From a virus, in the IMG/VR virus record IMGVR_UViG_3300045921_000943, positions 1 to 46,337 of that record: a stretch of 46,337 nucleotides of DNA. One strand, 5' to 3'. Below, one piece after another: positions 31,301 to 41,281 of the stretch. The notes under the pieces are model-generated. The model saw only the letters and a list, made by a program, of their open reading frames with translations. It was not told the DNA's origin and did not search any database. How positions within the stretch are numbered: position 1 is the stretch's first letter; every line of letters begins with the position of its first letter. Made by a program: the position numbers and the translations under genes.

Positions 31301-34300
31301 GCAAGTCCCGGATGGTCCGGATAACGCCGTCGATGCGGAAACTGATCGACCGCAAGAAAGCCGAGATGCCGCCCGGCCCGAGCCCCGACCCCTGGATCAG
31401 CCGCCCGCATCCGGACGAGCCGAGGCGGTAGCGCCGTCGCTGAATCTTACCGGAGCGCAGGCAAACATCCCGACGCTCGGCACCACAGCAACCCAAATCT
31501 GGGAGGCATGGAAATCCGCATCCAAAAACCCCTTCCCCGGGCAAGTTGTGGTGGCGGATTCTGGTGTAGGGGACTATCAATGGTCTGGGGATACGATGGA
31601 GCGTGTCTTCATGAGCCGCGCAAACAGCATGACCACTGTGCGGGAGGCCACCCCGAAAGAGCGACAGTTGGTCTGGGATGCCATGATGCGCGGCCAACTG
31701 CAAATCGAACGCCGCTACATCACGGGAACGGGAGAATGGACGGGAGTGAACCGCGGGCAAACCGCCCAAGTGTTGCATCAAGCGACGGCTGAGCCACTTC
31801 CCGAATTTCTGGAAACCGAAGAAGGGAAAATTTGGGCCGAGCGGGTCAACTATCGGAAGCCTGATGCTCCCAAGGACCAAGGACCAGGGACCAAGGACGC
31901 CGCGCCCGGCGCGGCCGTGACCATCAACGGCAAGCCCGCCGTGGTGGTGAAGCCCGTCATGGGCATGATCCGGGTCCGGTTCCAGGACGGGAAGGAAAAG
32001 AACGTCCCGCCCCAGGACATCCAGCCCGCCCCCGATTCTCCCGACATCCCGCCGCTCGCCGGGGCCAAGCCGGCGCCGGCTCCGTTGCAGGGGGTCGAGC
32101 ACCCTCAGTGGCGGGCCAAGTTAAGGTCTCTGGATGAAGGAAAACTGGAGTCCAATCAGCCCATCTATCTCGGGAACGTCAACCGATTGTGGTCTGCCAT
32201 GGGAGCCCAGCCTGGATTGATGTTTGCCGTCTCGCCGCAAATCCTCAAAAAAGTGCGCGATAAGCACGGGATCCCGTTGTCCCGTCTTGAATCGCTCCAC
32301 GCTTTACTGTCCAGCCCTGTGGCCGTTTTCGCCAATCCTTCCACAAATCCCCAAGCCACGGCCACGCACCTGGCGCTTCTCGACATGGCGGATGGTCAGG
32401 GACTTCCAGTGGCGGCGCTCGTTCAGGTGGACCGCCCTTCCGGCAACATCCGGGTCCATGACCTCAACAGCCTCTATGGGCTGGACCGAAGCGCCGGACG
32501 GGTCGAAGAATGGTTTGGGCGCAACCTCGCGCGCTACTTGGACGCCGACAACAGAAAACCCGGCGCGTTGAACGACTCCTTACTGCGCCAGTTGCAGGCA
32601 GAGTCAACGAACCGGGCTTCTGACAAGACCCTACTCCGGCCCTTCGATTTTGTCAACCCGGACACCCCCGTGGTGCTCCAGACCGACCGCGCGACCCTCA
32701 CGGGGCCCGGCATCCAGATCGTGGGGCCGAAAGCCTTCCACGGCACCCCGCACCGCGTGGACCGCTTCACCACCGACAAGATCGGGACTGGCGAGGGCGC
32801 GCAGGTCTATGGCTGGGGACTCTACTTTGCCGAGAATCCCGAGGTGGCCCGCCAGTATCGGGAAAACCTCTCCTACAAGGACATCGCCCAGCGGTTCCTC
32901 AAAGTCATTCCCCAGGACGCAGACGCCACAGAGGCCATGGGAATGATCGGCACCGGCGCCCTCACGCCCGCGCAAGAGCGCGTGCTTCGCGCCTTGGAGG
33001 CAGAGGATTGGCTGGGCTTCGATTACCCAGCCCAAGCCATCACGGCCGCCTACCGGGACCTCGACAACTTCGATCCCTCAGAAGAACTCCGGGCCGCCGT
33101 GCTGGCCAGCGGCAACCTCTACACCGTCAATCTCAAGGTCCAAGACGATGAGTTGCTGGATTGGGACAAGCCCCTGAGCGAGCAGAGCGAGAAGGTCAAG
33201 GCCGCGATCCAGAAGATGGGCAGCCGTTTCGCCGAAGCAGCCAGCAGAGTGGCTGCGGGCGAGCGTGCGCGCGATGTTGCGATGGATTACGGAATGAATG
33301 CTTTGGACCTCATGGCCAACAATGGAGGCGGGCTTTACAACCAAATTGCCCGGGAGGCAGGAGGAGAAGCCAAGGCGTCTGAGCTCTTTGCACGATCTGG
33401 CATCTCCGGGCTCCGCTACCTTGACGGCGGAAGTCGAGGCAAGGGTGAGGGCACCCGCAACTACGTCATCTTCGACGAGTCCAAGATTGAGATTCTGGAA
33501 GAGAACGGCCAGCCGCGCCGCCCTTCCGAGTTCATGGCCGCCTCCAAACCCGCCCCCGCGAGCCCGGACCAGATCGCGCAGCGCCAGCGGGCCGCGGGAC
33601 TCACGGTCCAGGGCCTTGTGCAGGACAACCTCGGGCTGGCCTATCGGCTGGCGGACCAATACCAGAACATCGGGGGCGCGTTCGCGGAAGAATCTCCCGG
33701 GATCGGCCCCAACCAAGTGGGGCGCGGGGAAAACGACATCCGGGCCGAAGCCCGCCGCGGGCTCCTCCAAGCCGCCCGCACCTATGACCCCACCCAAGGC
33801 GCCCGGTTCAGCACCTGGGCCTGGCAGGTCATCAGCAACCGCCTCAACAGCCTCTATGGCACCGCCGTCAAGCAGCGCGCGGAAGAAGCCACCCTGGATC
33901 AGGACAACATCGATGAAGAGGGGACCCTGCGGGAATCCGCCAAGGAGCAGATTCCTGACCCCGCCGCGCCCGACATCCCGGGCACGCTGGCCCGTCAGGA
34001 GACCTCCACCGCCCTGCGCCGCGCCATCGCGTCCATCGAGGCCCCGCGGGTCCGGACGGCCCTGGAGGGCGTGCTGGCCGGCAAGACCTACGAGCAGATC
34101 GGCCAGGACCTCGGGGGCATCACCCGCCAGGGCGTCGAGAAGATGATCTCTGTCTCGCTGGGCCGCCTCAAGACCGCCCTCGCGCGCCAAGGCATCAAAG
34201 GCATTGACGGGCAGGGCATGGTCGTGGGAAATAAGCCCGTGCCTGAACCAGATCGGGCCGCCCAACCGCAGGACAGCGCATCACTCCCCGGGGCGGATTT

Positions 34301-37300
34301 GAGTGAGCAGGACGCCCGCTATCTGGAACTTGCAAAAGACCCTGAGACAAACAAGGAAGAGTTGCAGCGCATGGTGGATGAGGCCGCGAAGGCGGCGGGG
34401 ATGTTGGAATACTTCCGTGCTGGAACCGCTGATGAAATTGGGGTTAAAGCGTGGGCATTGTTTACGCCTGACGAATCCACGGCGGCAGAATACACGGACA
34501 ATCCCGGCTTTGGCGGAGATGTCTTGCGAAAAGTTTTTGTCAAACCAAGCCGAGTATTAAATGCTGACGTGCGCAGCAGGGCAGGAATGCAGGAGATGGC
34601 GGATGCTATCGCATGGGGGGATCAAGACTGGCTTTCCGATGGTTGGCAATACCCGTGGGAGGAAAGCCGGAAAGTAAAGGACGCGATTGAAGCGGCGGAT
34701 TTTGATGCCGTGCAATACGTTGACGATTTTCCACCCGGAGCCACTACGATTGTTTTCACTGGTAATCTTTCCACATCCCAAGTCAAAACCGCCGACCCCG
34801 TAACCTACGACGACGCCGGAAAAATCGTCCCGCTGTCCCGTCGCTTCGACTCGGGGCTCGACATCCGAGGGAACGTCAACCCTGAATCCACCCGCGCCGG
34901 AGAGGGCGCGGTGGTGGGCAGCAAGCCCGCCCCCCAGGCTCCCCAGATGGACCCCGAGGCGGTCGAGTTCGATTACTCCGGGCTCATCACCAGCACGGAC
35001 GAGTTGACGGCCCTGCGGGACGAACTCACCCCGGACAACTTTTCCGACTGGGAAGACCTCATCACCGATCCCGACCAGCGCGCTGCGGTTGCGGAAAGGG
35101 TAGAGGCACTGGAGAACTTCGACCCCGAGGATTCCGACACCTGGGAAGCCCTCTTGGGCGATGATGCGCCCGGCGCCCTCTACTACAACCTGGAGGACTC
35201 CCTCGCGGAGGCCGAAACCCTCCGGGACAACTTGAAAGACATGGAGGCCAGCAAGCCCACCATCGAGGCCGCCGAGGCCGTCCTGCAAGCCGTGCAGGAC
35301 GAACGGGCCGCCCTCTTGGCCCGCGCTCAAGAGGCCCATCAGGCTGCCGCCGCCACCCTCACCCGCTTGGCCCAGCGCGCGGAAGCCTACATCAAGAGCC
35401 CCATGCGGGAACTGGAGATGTTCGACCCCGAGGATTCCAGCACCTGGCCCGAGCCGGTCTATTCCGCCTACGCGGAGATTCCCGAAGGCTCTTTGACCGA
35501 GGAACAGGATGCCGAGTGGGCCAGCAAAGCCGAAGCCCGCATCCAGGAACTCCAGGCCCAGAGCCCAGCCGCCGCTTCCAAGCCCGCCCCCGAGCCCATC
35601 CCCGAGTGGGAAGCCGCCATCCAGGACGCGATGGACGAGTTGCTCTACGACATGGACAAGATCACCCCGTTGGTCCGCCAAGCCCAGTCCGAGGCCCCCG
35701 GCCAGAAGACCACCGGGGAGCCCCGCCTCGCGGCCCCGGTGGAGTCCGATGACGCCCGCAATGTCTTTCACGGGGTGGACCACTACCGGGAACGCACCCG
35801 CATGATCGAAAACGAGGCCCAGTGGGAAGCCGCCGCCGAGCGCCTCCTGGCCAACGATTACGAGGGCACCAAAGCCGAGATTGTCCGCCGCGGGCTCTCG
35901 GGCGGGACCCTGACCCCGGAGGAAACCAAGGCCGCCCAGATGATCGCGGCCCGGGAAGTGGGAGCCGCCCTCCAGTCCAGTGACCCGGATGCCCTCGCGC
36001 GCGCCCAGCAGCTCGTCTATGCCTACCGGGAAACCGGCACCGAGGCCGCCCGCTCGATGCGGGCCCGTCGCGATCCCTTCAAGACCGTCCAGGAGCGCCA
36101 CCGCGAGTTCCTCGGGAAAATCATCCTCACGCCCCCGCCCGCCACCCGCAAGCGCCTGGACCAGGCCCCGGACGCGGCCGCCAAGGAAAAAATCCTCCGG
36201 GAGGACCAGAAGCGCATCGAGCGCGTCAAGAAGGCCCTGGAGAAAATGGGGGTCACGATGGAGGACCTCTTCAGCGGCGCCGTGGAGGTCCGGCTGAAAT
36301 CCGCCCGCCTGATCCGCCAGCAGATGGCCCCGCTCCGGAAAGAGGAGCAGGACGTGATCAAGGCCGTCCAGCAGGGCCGCAGCCTCGGGACCGCCGCCCG
36401 CCAGGCCAAGATGACCGAGAAGCAAGCCCAAGACGCCTACCAGGCCTTCCGGGACCAGATGAAGGCCAAGCTCATGCAGATGGTGGCGAATGGCGCGACC
36501 GTCGAGACCCTCCTGGCCCAGGAAGCCGTCGCGGAGCAACGCGAGACCCGCCGGGCCGCCGGTTCCCGCCCGGGTGCCGCCGGGGCCAAGATGTCGGCCG
36601 CCCAGCAGGAAGCCGAGGTCGAGCGCCTCCTGAAGGAAATGGGACTCCCGCCGGTTGAGCAGGCCAAGAAAGGCCGCTTCGATCTCACGAACCCCCGCCA
36701 GGTTGTGACCGCCGCCCGCGCGGCCCAGGCGGCCAGCGATTCCAACGCCCTCGATATGGTCTATGAGATCTGGATCAACAACATCCTGTCCGGTCCCCAG
36801 ACCCACTTTGTGAACGTCACAGGCAACCTCGGGAGCGCGGCGTGGGACTTCACCGTCCAGCGCGGGGCCGAGGCCCTGGTGAATCTCGCGACCTTCGGGA
36901 ACGTGCAGGGCGGGGCCCGCCTCGGGGAGTTCCGTTACCTCATGCGCGGCATCCTGCCGGGGCTGGTGCGCGGCTGGCGCCTCGCGGTCCAGTCCTACGC
37001 GGCCGAGGCGGATTTCTTCGAGGCCGAGGTCCTGAATGGCGTGGTCGAGATCGGGGACTTTGACAAGGGCGGGGGAACCCGCTCCTCCATCCCGGGCAAG
37101 CTCGGGCGCGTGATCCGGATTCCGGGCCGCTTCCTGATGTTCCAGGATGCCCTCTTCAAAGGCGCCATCGGCCAGATGGAGGCCGGCGCCCAAGCCTACC
37201 GGATCGCCAAGGCGGAAAAGCTCAAGGGCCCGGCCCTGGAATCCCGCATCGCGGAACTCATGCAGCCCGGCAGCCTCGCGTGGGAACTCGCGGTCGAGAA

Positions 37301-38555
37301 GGCCAAGGACCTCACCTTCCAGACCGAGGATCAGATGACCCAGCTCCTCTCCCGTGCCCTCAAGGGACGGAATCGGCTCGGGTCCATCCTGCGCTGGTTC
37401 TTCCCCTTCATCCGCACCCCTTACAACATTTTCAAGACCGGACTCCGCAAGACCCCGCTCGGCACCCTCGGGATGCTGGCCCGCATCAGTGATGGTCTCT
37501 ATCGGGTCAACAAGGACGGGCGTCCGTTCTTCGAGTCCTACCCGCAGGCCCTGCTGGCCCGGCATGTGGCGGAACAGCTCATTGCCTGGGCCTCTGCCTT
37601 CTTCCTCTGGGGCGCGGTGGAGGGCGATGACGATGACGATCAGAAAGCCTTCCTCCTCACCGGCACCCGTCCCTATGGGGAAGAGTCCGCCGGGATCCGG
37701 GACCTCCTGAACCGCACCGCCGGCGGGCCCCTGCAACTCCGCTTCGGCCCCCGCGGGCCGGGAGCCGTCACGATCTCGTTTGGCCGCTATGAGCCCTTCG
37801 CCCTCGTGCTCGGCACCCTGGCGGACGGGATGCGGCTCATCAAGCAGATGCCGGAAGGCGCCGGCAAGATGGATCAGGCGGGCAAGATGCTGGGCTACTT
37901 CCTGAGCCAAGCCCGGGAAAAGACCTTCCTCCAAGGCTTCGAGTCCATCATGAAGGTGGTGGACCAGAAGGGACTCAAGCCGGACGACCTCCGCGGCACC
38001 GTCCTGGCCGGTCTCGTTCCCAACATCATCCGGCAGCCCATGCGGAACTGGGACGACTACCGCCGGGAATACGAGAACCGCCAATGGCTCCACGACATGA
38101 TCCCCAGTGGCGACTTCGCCGAGCCCAAGATCGATGCCTATGGGCGCCCGATCCAGAAGGGAGGCAGCCCGGTGGCCCGCCAGCTCCTGCCCGTCGGGAC
38201 CATCCCGGACGAGCGCGCGAACGCGATTGACCGCGCGGTCACGCTCTGGAACAACCGCAACCCCGGCCAAGCCTGGGCTCCCGAGCCCCCCAAGCCCAAC
38301 ATCACGGCCAAGAACCCCGTGACGGGCAAAGAAGTCGAGATTGAGCTTACGCCGGGCCAGGCCACCGCCTTCCGCCGCCTTGCGGGCCGCGAGGGACAGC
38401 GCCGCGCCTTGGCGGCCTTGGCCAAGCTCGGGGGGCGCATCCGCAACGACAAGGACCTGCTAACCGTAAAACGCGCCTACAGCGATGGTGTCTCGGAAAT
38501 CCGCGATCAATTCAAAGCCCGCTACGGACGCATCGACAACACGACCGCGCCCTGA
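25365..38555 (+). CDS. giant polyvalent protein (4396 aa), candidate ejected internal virion protein
   Basis: A single ORF of 4396 codons. In order: Gln/Glu/Arg/Ala coiled coil (~20-430); a [20 protein letters not shown] domain known from other phage virion proteins (~567-661); helices and a hydrophobic stretch (~1015-1040); Pro/Ala linkers; a domain with [14 protein letters not shown] (~1690), possibly a degenerate zincin; a ParB-like domain (~1846-1958); an unknown domain (~2026-2165); a MuF-C/BECR-like domain (~2246-2426); an ART domain (~2453-2722); a sigma-70-like module (~2736-2949); a second ART-like domain (~2980-3163); an acidic coiled region; and an LPD38-like end (~3793-4245). Such large polyvalent proteins in podoviruses are usually packed in the capsid and ejected with the DNA. 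Domain calls by eye; ejection is inferred. Confidence 0.8.
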   Translation: MATTPRRRYRTPADPFAAPFRGFGALQSDLDEQRRQQEEEAAREAARQAKEQEAQRRAQEAAAKEQARQESSRAAAESRLLKAQGVQTDLQPETLPDGRTLVRAVPRKDEQGNVLYPERPLKPSEFGTVQRDGVTYRGRQDRYGRHVFEVDEKAQHAALSRQQDADFDLQDAQTAQEIASLRGQSDAARRRLRELEDAAKAELDVTGINPDDEPAYQKAQQEHTARVAQAKKDAAEARRRAAELEDQINARETAAAGLRVQRAQVRRQSLTGPAAPAQDRTALNQKAQDLAGRRQALQERAAAVQETLARLDTSDPDQLATYQTWQDQLDQEAAALDAEDATLADEMENWTGQTSAATASGRVLTPEIEDPAAPVPIPPRLAPETAALNRDVEQFNATAQQIEEARQAGQEVPPEQLQALQSQQKTLAARTDALKSRARGMQAGGTLLIPGPDGQPVPMVSPALADAMGINQQPDPETPEDFLARLDGEQARDAALLSAPEGAPTSDRDASALQEAERLEQEANQMQRRGAGLSDRGMQRMEEKANQLRAQAARLREAHAAKPEQAFFKTAKPVINGNIDLNNRPVVQNKDGTISTVRSISIGTDKGETLIPTVSEDGRVLSDEEAIQKFKLTGKHLGVFKTEEDAQAYAEALHKSQAAKYVRPMQGPDREAFAASLRAGLEDGRLDEATAHQQIAEAEQSGRLSTLDRAALERNLFGIEPLKGSVTSTAELAREAMRLNLPDAKEDEVLSAQLDAASQWVQQNSHKAGFNRLAAFDALEELASQRNESFLKGTGQVLGSMAGMLNVVAKGNVSAFAYTIAAASLAKKMGRQDLANKIVNEGWVSLTPQEIELFNRRSKEDIEGLKNQLNPWNQPNFSALRRDTEALKQAVRKGDDAAIESLAGQIAETAWKANGSRGDVQQFDILRDPDLAPLLADYAATGNPESFEQLRGMLAQAKDSEARRLMVDVANHLRDKSARPDNPVTSALKMAPGLDSITTGFQEGWEGMKIAGVKEFAIEVASDVIGLAFGGVLKGARLASVGNRATKWGRALGSSTRAVTRMQGRLASLEERLAAATTLQTGPGASRLARMAAPVLNNPMVRGGAAGSLGEGMEEALGAITDQGGTLEDAAEAFTTTAGQMLLVGGLSPVSLAAVGADQYVRVQEAVADRAFVKQNRDLFPQAADEAAALKLWQRAKDIAPQVAAARMIKEMAGQSSEIVRLQKELETETRGPERRGLQQQIEVLKARQQAAGGIAHAMIEQAIRQDRALEAIQDFYIHKRARALVKAGNGRLLTASEEALVLNAPDGQATPDARIQDGHYIISDEARQFLQSLDPELVTFIPSEQAQLESVEAAKVQKTRAPRQPKKSRAAKASPTAASQEPASPPATTSSPDAQPGAPVPSSEPAPQDAPARLATDSPTTTPPTNEQDLQGQPAGQEAPRPAAQGTGQAVVPQESAPQAPQAPPTPAGTVKESLTPAPEPSAPNQGPGTKDQGRFRFTLQNQRGTGQTTREINAPSADAIRIALIGRGVREQDILRIEPISSPTPDGQPLTPEAPDVVSDSISTSGQPVPDRPAPAEAPEVRPAGQQAAPAPAPAPAANPLVAQALEALRPFRAVLGEPIVTRQVYFGTGRILTAEEFDALPDAEKATFQVFPNGGIPVTSDGRVFIATDSLIPNLQSLPEAERPALLSRIIDEEFKHIAIFRATTPQERVALWESLPGGIKERVITSYFTAAVAAAGGDWRAVQVPADNAANEFLRMLLQAREGGATSEQIGIAREVDAYARQNPGFARQLAEILQKMADWLRNEVPRLLGQSPEARQRVETAVQRIEAELARMNAALHPDLHTVDGVTFPSRFIPAADIATITKRDQARPEDPAVVADYRRRIEAGEDVGPVTVFRTAVGDIVQDGNHRFLAYQQAGREKIPVRLVDAEGARPVEITEDGQIGNIKLFEFETFADLPTIGAYHENRRKSEPERQGQVPDGPDNAVDAETDRPQESRDAARPEPRPLDQPPASGRAEAVAPSLNLTGAQANIPTLGTTATQIWEAWKSASKNPFPGQVVVADSGVGDYQWSGDTMERVFMSRANSMTTVREATPKERQLVWDAMMRGQLQIERRYITGTGEWTGVNRGQTAQVLHQATAEPLPEFLETEEGKIWAERVNYRKPDAPKDQGPGTKDAAPGAAVTINGKPAVVVKPVMGMIRVRFQDGKEKNVPPQDIQPAPDSPDIPPLAGAKPAPAPLQGVEHPQWRAKLRSLDEGKLESNQPIYLGNVNRLWSAMGAQPGLMFAVSPQILKKVRDKHGIPLSRLESLHALLSSPVAVFANPSTNPQATATHLALLDMADGQGLPVAALVQVDRPSGNIRVHDLNSLYGLDRSAGRVEEWFGRNLARYLDADNRKPGALNDSLLRQLQAESTNRASDKTLLRPFDFVNPDTPVVLQTDRATLTGPGIQIVGPKAFHGTPHRVDRFTTDKIGTGEGAQVYGWGLYFAENPEVARQYRENLSYKDIAQRFLKVIPQDADATEAMGMIGTGALTPAQERVLRALEAEDWLGFDYPAQAITAAYRDLDNFDPSEELRAAVLASGNLYTVNLKVQDDELLDWDKPLSEQSEKVKAAIQKMGSRFAEAASRVAAGERARDVAMDYGMNALDLMANNGGGLYNQIAREAGGEAKASELFARSGISGLRYLDGGSRGKGEGTRNYVIFDESKIEILEENGQPRRPSEFMAASKPAPASPDQIAQRQRAAGLTVQGLVQDNLGLAYRLADQYQNIGGAFAEESPGIGPNQVGRGENDIRAEARRGLLQAARTYDPTQGARFSTWAWQVISNRLNSLYGTAVKQRAEEATLDQDNIDEEGTLRESAKEQIPDPAAPDIPGTLARQETSTALRRAIASIEAPRVRTALEGVLAGKTYEQIGQDLGGITRQGVEKMISVSLGRLKTALARQGIKGIDGQGMVVGNKPVPEPDRAAQPQDSASLPGADLSEQDARYLELAKDPETNKEELQRMVDEAAKAAGMLEYFRAGTADEIGVKAWALFTPDESTAAEYTDNPGFGGDVLRKVFVKPSRVLNADVRSRAGMQEMADAIAWGDQDWLSDGWQYPWEESRKVKDAIEAADFDAVQYVDDFPPGATTIVFTGNLSTSQVKTADPVTYDDAGKIVPLSRRFDSGLDIRGNVNPESTRAGEGAVVGSKPAPQAPQMDPEAVEFDYSGLITSTDELTALRDELTPDNFSDWEDLITDPDQRAAVAERVEALENFDPEDSDTWEALLGDDAPGALYYNLEDSLAEAETLRDNLKDMEASKPTIEAAEAVLQAVQDERAALLARAQEAHQAAAATLTRLAQRAEAYIKSPMRELEMFDPEDSSTWPEPVYSAYAEIPEGSLTEEQDAEWASKAEARIQELQAQSPAAASKPAPEPIPEWEAAIQDAMDELLYDMDKITPLVRQAQSEAPGQKTTGEPRLAAPVESDDARNVFHGVDHYRERTRMIENEAQWEAAAERLLANDYEGTKAEIVRRGLSGGTLTPEETKAAQMIAAREVGAALQSSDPDALARAQQLVYAYRETGTEAARSMRARRDPFKTVQERHREFLGKIILTPPPATRKRLDQAPDAAAKEKILREDQKRIERVKKALEKMGVTMEDLFSGAVEVRLKSARLIRQQMAPLRKEEQDVIKAVQQGRSLGTAARQAKMTEKQAQDAYQAFRDQMKAKLMQMVANGATVETLLAQEAVAEQRETRRAAGSRPGAAGAKMSAAQQEAEVERLLKEMGLPPVEQAKKGRFDLTNPRQVVTAARAAQAASDSNALDMVYEIWINNILSGPQTHFVNVTGNLGSAAWDFTVQRGAEALVNLATFGNVQGGARLGEFRYLMRGILPGLVRGWRLAVQSYAAEADFFEAEVLNGVVEIGDFDKGGGTRSSIPGKLGRVIRIPGRFLMFQDALFKGAIGQMEAGAQAYRIAKAEKLKGPALESRIAELMQPGSLAWELAVEKAKDLTFQTEDQMTQLLSRALKGRNRLGSILRWFFPFIRTPYNIFKTGLRKTPLGTLGMLARISDGLYRVNKDGRPFFESYPQALLARHVAEQLIAWASAFFLWGAVEGDDDDDQKAFLLTGTRPYGEESAGIRDLLNRTAGGPLQLRFGPRGPGAVTISFGRYEPFALVLGTLADGMRLIKQMPEGAGKMDQAGKMLGYFLSQAREKTFLQGFESIMKVVDQKGLKPDDLRGTVLAGLVPNIIRQPMRNWDDYRREYENRQWLHDMIPSGDFAEPKIDAYGRPIQKGGSPVARQLLPVGTIPDERANAIDRAVTLWNNRNPGQAWAPEPPKPNITAKNPVTGKEVEIELTPGQATAFRRLAGREGQRRALAALAKLGGRIRNDKDLLTVKRAYSDGVSEIRDQFKARYGRIDNTTAP
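29822..29849 (+). repeat. heptamer tandem repeat, CCAAGGA type, copy 1
   Basis: Four 7-bp units (CCAAGGA, CCAGGGA, CCAAGGA, CCAAGGA) inside the giant gene, encoding [10 protein letters not shown] at a domain boundary just before the [11 protein letters not shown] segment. Heptamer arrays of this kind are typical intergenic repeats in Verrucomicrobiota and similar genomes. Confidence 0.75.
30898..31240 (+). other. ParB-like nuclease/CTPase domain in the giant protein
   Basis: Residues ~1846-1958 read [16 protein letters not shown], then [20 protein letters not shown], then [20 protein letters not shown]. The [11 protein letters not shown] core replaces GERRYRA of classical ParB but keeps the typical order of the fold. 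Such domains recur in polyvalent phage proteins. Confidence 0.65.
31870..31897 (+). repeat. heptamer tandem repeat, CCAAGGA type, copy 2
   Basis: Four units (CCAAGGA, CCAAGGA, CCAGGGA, CCAAGGA) in the giant gene, encoding [10 protein letters not shown] between the unknown domain and the [14 protein letters not shown] segment. Same units as 29822-29849 but in different order, so probably independent insertions or rearranged copies at another domain boundary. Confidence 0.75.
32098..32640 (+). other. MuF-C/BECR-like toxin domain in the giant protein
   Basis: Residues ~2246-2426: [40 protein letters not shown], and [20 protein letters not shown]. This order fits the MuF C-terminal/BECR fold, which includes RNase-like toxins. 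Catalytic residues cannot be fixed by eye, so activity is unproven. Confidence 0.5.
32722..33530 (+). other. ADP-ribosyltransferase domain 1 (polyvalent type) in the giant protein
   Basis: Residues ~2453-2722. The start [13 protein letters not shown] with [19 protein letters not shown] is the signature of polyvalent-type ADP-ribosyltransferases (H-Y-[ED] class), and the third motif is near [14 protein letters not shown]4 Alt is a known ejected phage enzyme of this general class that acts on host RNA polymerase; the target here is unknown. Confidence 0.7.
33570..34215 (+). other. sigma-70-like module (regions 2 and 4) in the giant protein
   Basis: Residues ~2736-2949. Region 2: [20 protein letters not shown], then [20 protein letters not shown] and [17 protein letters not shown], the classical pattern of core binding and -10 recognition. 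Region 4: [20 protein letters not shown], then [20 protein letters not shown] and [13 protein letters not shown], a normal -35-reading helix-turn-helix. An insertion of ~25 residues sits inside region 2, and region 3 is short. Unusual inside a virion-type protein. Confidence 0.7.
34302..34857 (+). other. ADP-ribosyltransferase-like domain 2 in the giant protein
   Basis: Residues ~2980-3163: [20 protein letters not shown], then [20 protein letters not shown] and [12 protein letters not shown], ending [20 protein letters not shown] and RRFD, a typical end of polyvalent ART segments. The coding DNA is AT-richer than its flanks, suggesting a separately acquired cassette. Confidence 0.6.
36740..38100 (+). 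other. LPD38-like C-terminal domain of the giant protein
   Basis: Residues ~3793-4245: [40 protein letters not shown], a hydrophobic helix ([16 protein letters not shown]) and later [13 protein letters not shown]. This pattern matches the large-polyvalent-protein-associated domain LPD38, common at the end of ejected podovirus proteins. Confidence 0.6.
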
Positions 38556-38561
38556 TAACTG

Positions 38562-38590
38562 TTGACACAACCTCCAAAGAACCGGAACCC
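38562..38590 (+). promoter_or_regulatory. phage-type promoter of the portal gene
   Basis: TTGACA at 38562-38567 in AACTGTTGACACAACCTCCAAAGAACCG, nearly identical over 25 bp to the 41216 promoter. The -10 is poor (GAACCC at 17 bp). The ATG at 38596 is 34 nt from the -35, so the mRNA would be leaderless or nearly so. Confidence 0.5.
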
Positions 38591-38595
38591 CTCCC

Positions 38596-40752
38596 ATGGC
38601 CCAAGACCCCGAACCCCTTCCCGCCCTCACGGACGAGCCCACCCCGCCGGCCGGACCCGCGCAGGAGCCCACCGGCCCCACGCCCGCCACCGAGGAGGTG
38701 ATTGATGCCGGGCTCCCGAAACGCTCGGCTCTCCGGCTGAACCTCTACCAGCGCGTGGAACTGCATGACTACATCGTGCGCCGCCTCCAGGACCTCAAGG
38801 AAGAGATGGGCCGCGGTCCCAATGGGACCAACGGGGGTTGGATGCTCAAGCGCCAGCGCGCCATGGAGGCATGGCGGGACAACCGCGAGGCCCGCAAGAT
38901 GGAACTTCAGGGCGTGTTCAAGTTCAGCAACTACAGCCTCAACATCCTGAAACGCGCCGCCAAGATGCTGGCCAGCCGGGCCAACCGGGATATGTTCGGG
39001 ACCGACCCCATCTTCAGCGCCATCCCGGAGGGCGTGAACGATGCCGCCCAGGCGGCCAAGGTCGATCAACTGGCCCAGTTCAAGCTCCGGTCCAGCGGGC
39101 TCAAGACCGTCGGGAAAGAGGCCAATCGGCTCGCCTTCATCCTCGGGGAGCGCGTCGTGAAGGTCACGCACCGGGTCGAGCGCGAGAAATTCAAGACCCG
39201 CAAGGAAGTCCTGATGACCCGCTTCGGCGGCATCTGGCTGACCCGCAAGGGCCGCCCGATCACGCGGGACGACTGGATGCAGGACCCCATCTCGGGCCAG
39301 ATGGTCTGCCGCCATGACCCCATGATCGTGATGCCGGAGCGCCCGATTTATGCCGAGAAGATCGTGGATGAGGAACTGATCCGCCACAAGGGACCGGTCT
39401 ATCAGGGCATCGATTACCGGGACTTTCTCTGCCCCCTCAAGGCCCCCTCGATCCAGAAGGCCGACTTCTGCGCCCACCTCTACGCCATGGAGGCCAGCGA
39501 GGCCCTCCTGGTCTTCAACCGCCCCGACCTCCTCCGCGGCAAGGAAGGCGTGTTCTGGAAGATCCTCCACCGGATGCGGGAGGTCCTGACCCGTTCCTTC
39601 GGCCCCAACATCACGGACCTTTCGGGCGCGACCGAGGACAAGGCCGAGCGCGGGGAAAACAGCGGCATCACCCAGCGCAACGCCGGGCCCGCTTACCTCC
39701 AGATCGCGGAGTGCTACTTCCGCTACGACATTGATAAGGACGGCTCCATGCCGGACATCGTGGCCATCGTGGCGTTCGAGAAAGAAGGCGACGGGCAGGG
39801 GACCCTCCTCTACTGGAACTACGTGGCGGAATGCTTCCCCCAGGGCCGCCGGCCCTTCGAGGTCATGGCCCGCTACCCCGAGACCGACCGCTGGTATGGC
39901 GTGGGGCTCTATGAGGAGTTTGAGGAGAAGGACCTGTTCATCGACCTCTGCTTCAACCGCGAGAACTTCGCCAACATGCGGGAAGGCAACCTGATGGTCT
40001 TCAACTACAACGCGGTTGAGGACCAGAACCGCCAGTTTGAACTCGGGGACGGGCGCCCCTGGAAGGCCAAGGAAGGCAAATCCATTGAGGACATCCTCCA
40101 GGTCAAGCGCGTGATCGAGCCCACCGAGGGCATCCGGTCCGTCCGGGATGCCATGCTCCAGATGCTCCAACTGGAGATCGGGGTCATGAACGAGGCCGAG
40201 GGCCAAGTGGCCGGCACCCCGTCCAGCGACACCGCCACCGGGATCAACGCGAACGCCGAGACGGCCGACAACCTCCTGTGGGAACAGATGGGCCACCTGG
40301 AGGGCGAGGAAGGCTGTGGGGGCCTCACGGGACTGATCCAGCAGGGCGTCAACCTCACGCTCTGGCACCTCGACCCCATCGAGACCTTCACCTACATGGA
40401 GGGCGATACCCAGAAGATCGAGACCCTCCGGCGTGAGGAAGTCCAGAACCTCCGGATGAACGTCCGGCTCCTCCTCACCCGCCGGAAAGTCCGCCAACAA
40501 ATGGAGCAGGACGACAAGGCCGTCCAGCTCATGATGAACTACACCCAGACCATCCTGAGCGGGATGCAGCAGGGACTCCCGCTGGAGACCCTGCAAGCCA
40601 TCCGGCAGTTGTTCATCCAGCGCGCCAAGGGCCTTGAGGTCCAGCAGGCCGACCGCGTGTTCTTCGACCCCGCGACCCTCCAGATGCAGGCCCCGCCCCC
40701 CGGGCTCCCGCCAGGTGAGGGGGCCGCACCGCCGATGCAGGGGGTCGCATGA
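38596..40752 (+). CDS. portal protein
   Basis: A 718-residue dodecameric portal of podovirus type. Hallmarks include the N-terminal helical entry (LYQRVELHDYIVRRLQDLKE), the central FEVMARYPETDRWYGVGLYEEFEEKD with LFIDLCFNRENFANMR, and TPSSDTATGINANAETADN. Residues ~1-35 are a Pro-rich extension. It forms the channel for DNA entry with the terminase and the site of the neck. The gene is far from terL (30 kb) and follows the giant ejected-type protein, so head genes are split in two blocks. Confidence 0.8.
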   Translation: MAQDPEPLPALTDEPTPPAGPAQEPTGPTPATEEVIDAGLPKRSALRLNLYQRVELHDYIVRRLQDLKEEMGRGPNGTNGGWMLKRQRAMEAWRDNREARKMELQGVFKFSNYSLNILKRAAKMLASRANRDMFGTDPIFSAIPEGVNDAAQAAKVDQLAQFKLRSSGLKTVGKEANRLAFILGERVVKVTHRVEREKFKTRKEVLMTRFGGIWLTRKGRPITRDDWMQDPISGQMVCRHDPMIVMPERPIYAEKIVDEELIRHKGPVYQGIDYRDFLCPLKAPSIQKADFCAHLYAMEASEALLVFNRPDLLRGKEGVFWKILHRMREVLTRSFGPNITDLSGATEDKAERGENSGITQRNAGPAYLQIAECYFRYDIDKDGSMPDIVAIVAFEKEGDGQGTLLYWNYVAECFPQGRRPFEVMARYPETDRWYGVGLYEEFEEKDLFIDLCFNRENFANMREGNLMVFNYNAVEDQNRQFELGDGRPWKAKEGKSIEDILQVKRVIEPTEGIRSVRDAMLQMLQLEIGVMNEAEGQVAGTPSSDTATGINANAETADNLLWEQMGHLEGEEGCGGLTGLIQQGVNLTLWHLDPIETFTYMEGDTQKIETLRREEVQNLRMNVRLLLTRRKVRQQMEQDDKAVQLMMNYTQTILSGMQQGLPLETLQAIRQLFIQRAKGLEVQQADRVFFDPATLQMQAPPPGLPPGEGAAPPMQGVA

Positions 40753-40877
40753 ACCTCAAGGGCCGATTCGCCGCAGAATGGCGCTTCCTGACCCATGAGG
40801 GCATCCCGGCCCTGCTCATCTTCATTTGGTCCATCCAAACCGTGGCCTTTCTGGCCCTCTACCTCCATTACAAATGA
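40749..40877 (+). CDS. small membrane protein (42 aa)
   Basis: A 42-residue protein with one membrane helix (IPALLIFIWSIQTVAFLALYLHY). It begins in an ATGA overlap with the portal stop and ends in an ATGA overlap with the next gene, which supports translation despite its size. Role unknown. Confidence 0.55.
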   Translation: MNLKGRFAAEWRFLTHEGIPALLIFIWSIQTVAFLALYLHYK

Positions 40878-41191
40878 GCGAATCCGCCTTCGACCCCAAG
40901 TCCCTCCTGCTCAGTGAGCGGGACGCCCAGCGTGTCCAGGCCGCCGAGGCCATCGGGCACCTCAACCAACTGGCCTTGAGCCCCGCATTCCGCTGGTTCC
41001 TGGGACGCGTCGAGGCCCGCCGCCAGGAAGCCCTCAAGAGCCTCTTGGAAGGCCCCGAGTCCGGGATGGTCCAGTCCCGCCATCGCGTCAATGCCTATCA
41101 GGACATCCTCTCGCTGCCCGAACGAGAGCGCCAGGACCTCGAAACCTTCCTCCTCCAGGACCCCACGCCCCCGAGCCTGGAGGCCACCTGA
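40874..41191 (+). CDS. unknown protein
   Basis: A 105-residue helical protein (SERDAQRVQAAEAIGHLNQLA, FLGRVEARRQEALKSLLEG). Start at 40874 is set by ATGA overlap; the longer frame from 40826 is a shadow. It sits just behind the portal and could be a small head protein or assembly factor. No motif recognised. It is followed by the 41216 promoter. Confidence 0.5.
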   Translation: MSESAFDPKSLLLSERDAQRVQAAEAIGHLNQLALSPAFRWFLGRVEARRQEALKSLLEGPESGMVQSRHRVNAYQDILSLPERERQDLETFLLQDPTPPSLEAT

Positions 41192-41215
41192 TCCGGCATT
41201 TTCTGCCCAAAACTG

Positions 41216-41244
41216 TTGACAAAACCGCCAAAGAACCGCATCGT
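41216..41244 (+). promoter_or_regulatory. phage-type promoter of the adhesin block
   Basis: TTGACA at 41216-41221 in AACTGTTGACAAAACCGCC, 17-bp spacer, CATCGT at 41239-41244. The start of transcription near 41251 leaves a ~30-nt leader with GGAG (41270) before the ATG at 41282, so this one is not leaderless. Confidence 0.6.
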
Positions 41245-41281
41245 GCCTGCATAACAAACGCCCTCCTCTGGAGACAAACAT

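Noticed and set aside
34557-38270. 1237-codon minus-strand ORF opposite the giant gene
   Set aside because: Very long but Gly/Leu/Asp/His-rich shadow of a strongly coding plus-strand gene in GC-rich DNA; no domain recognised.
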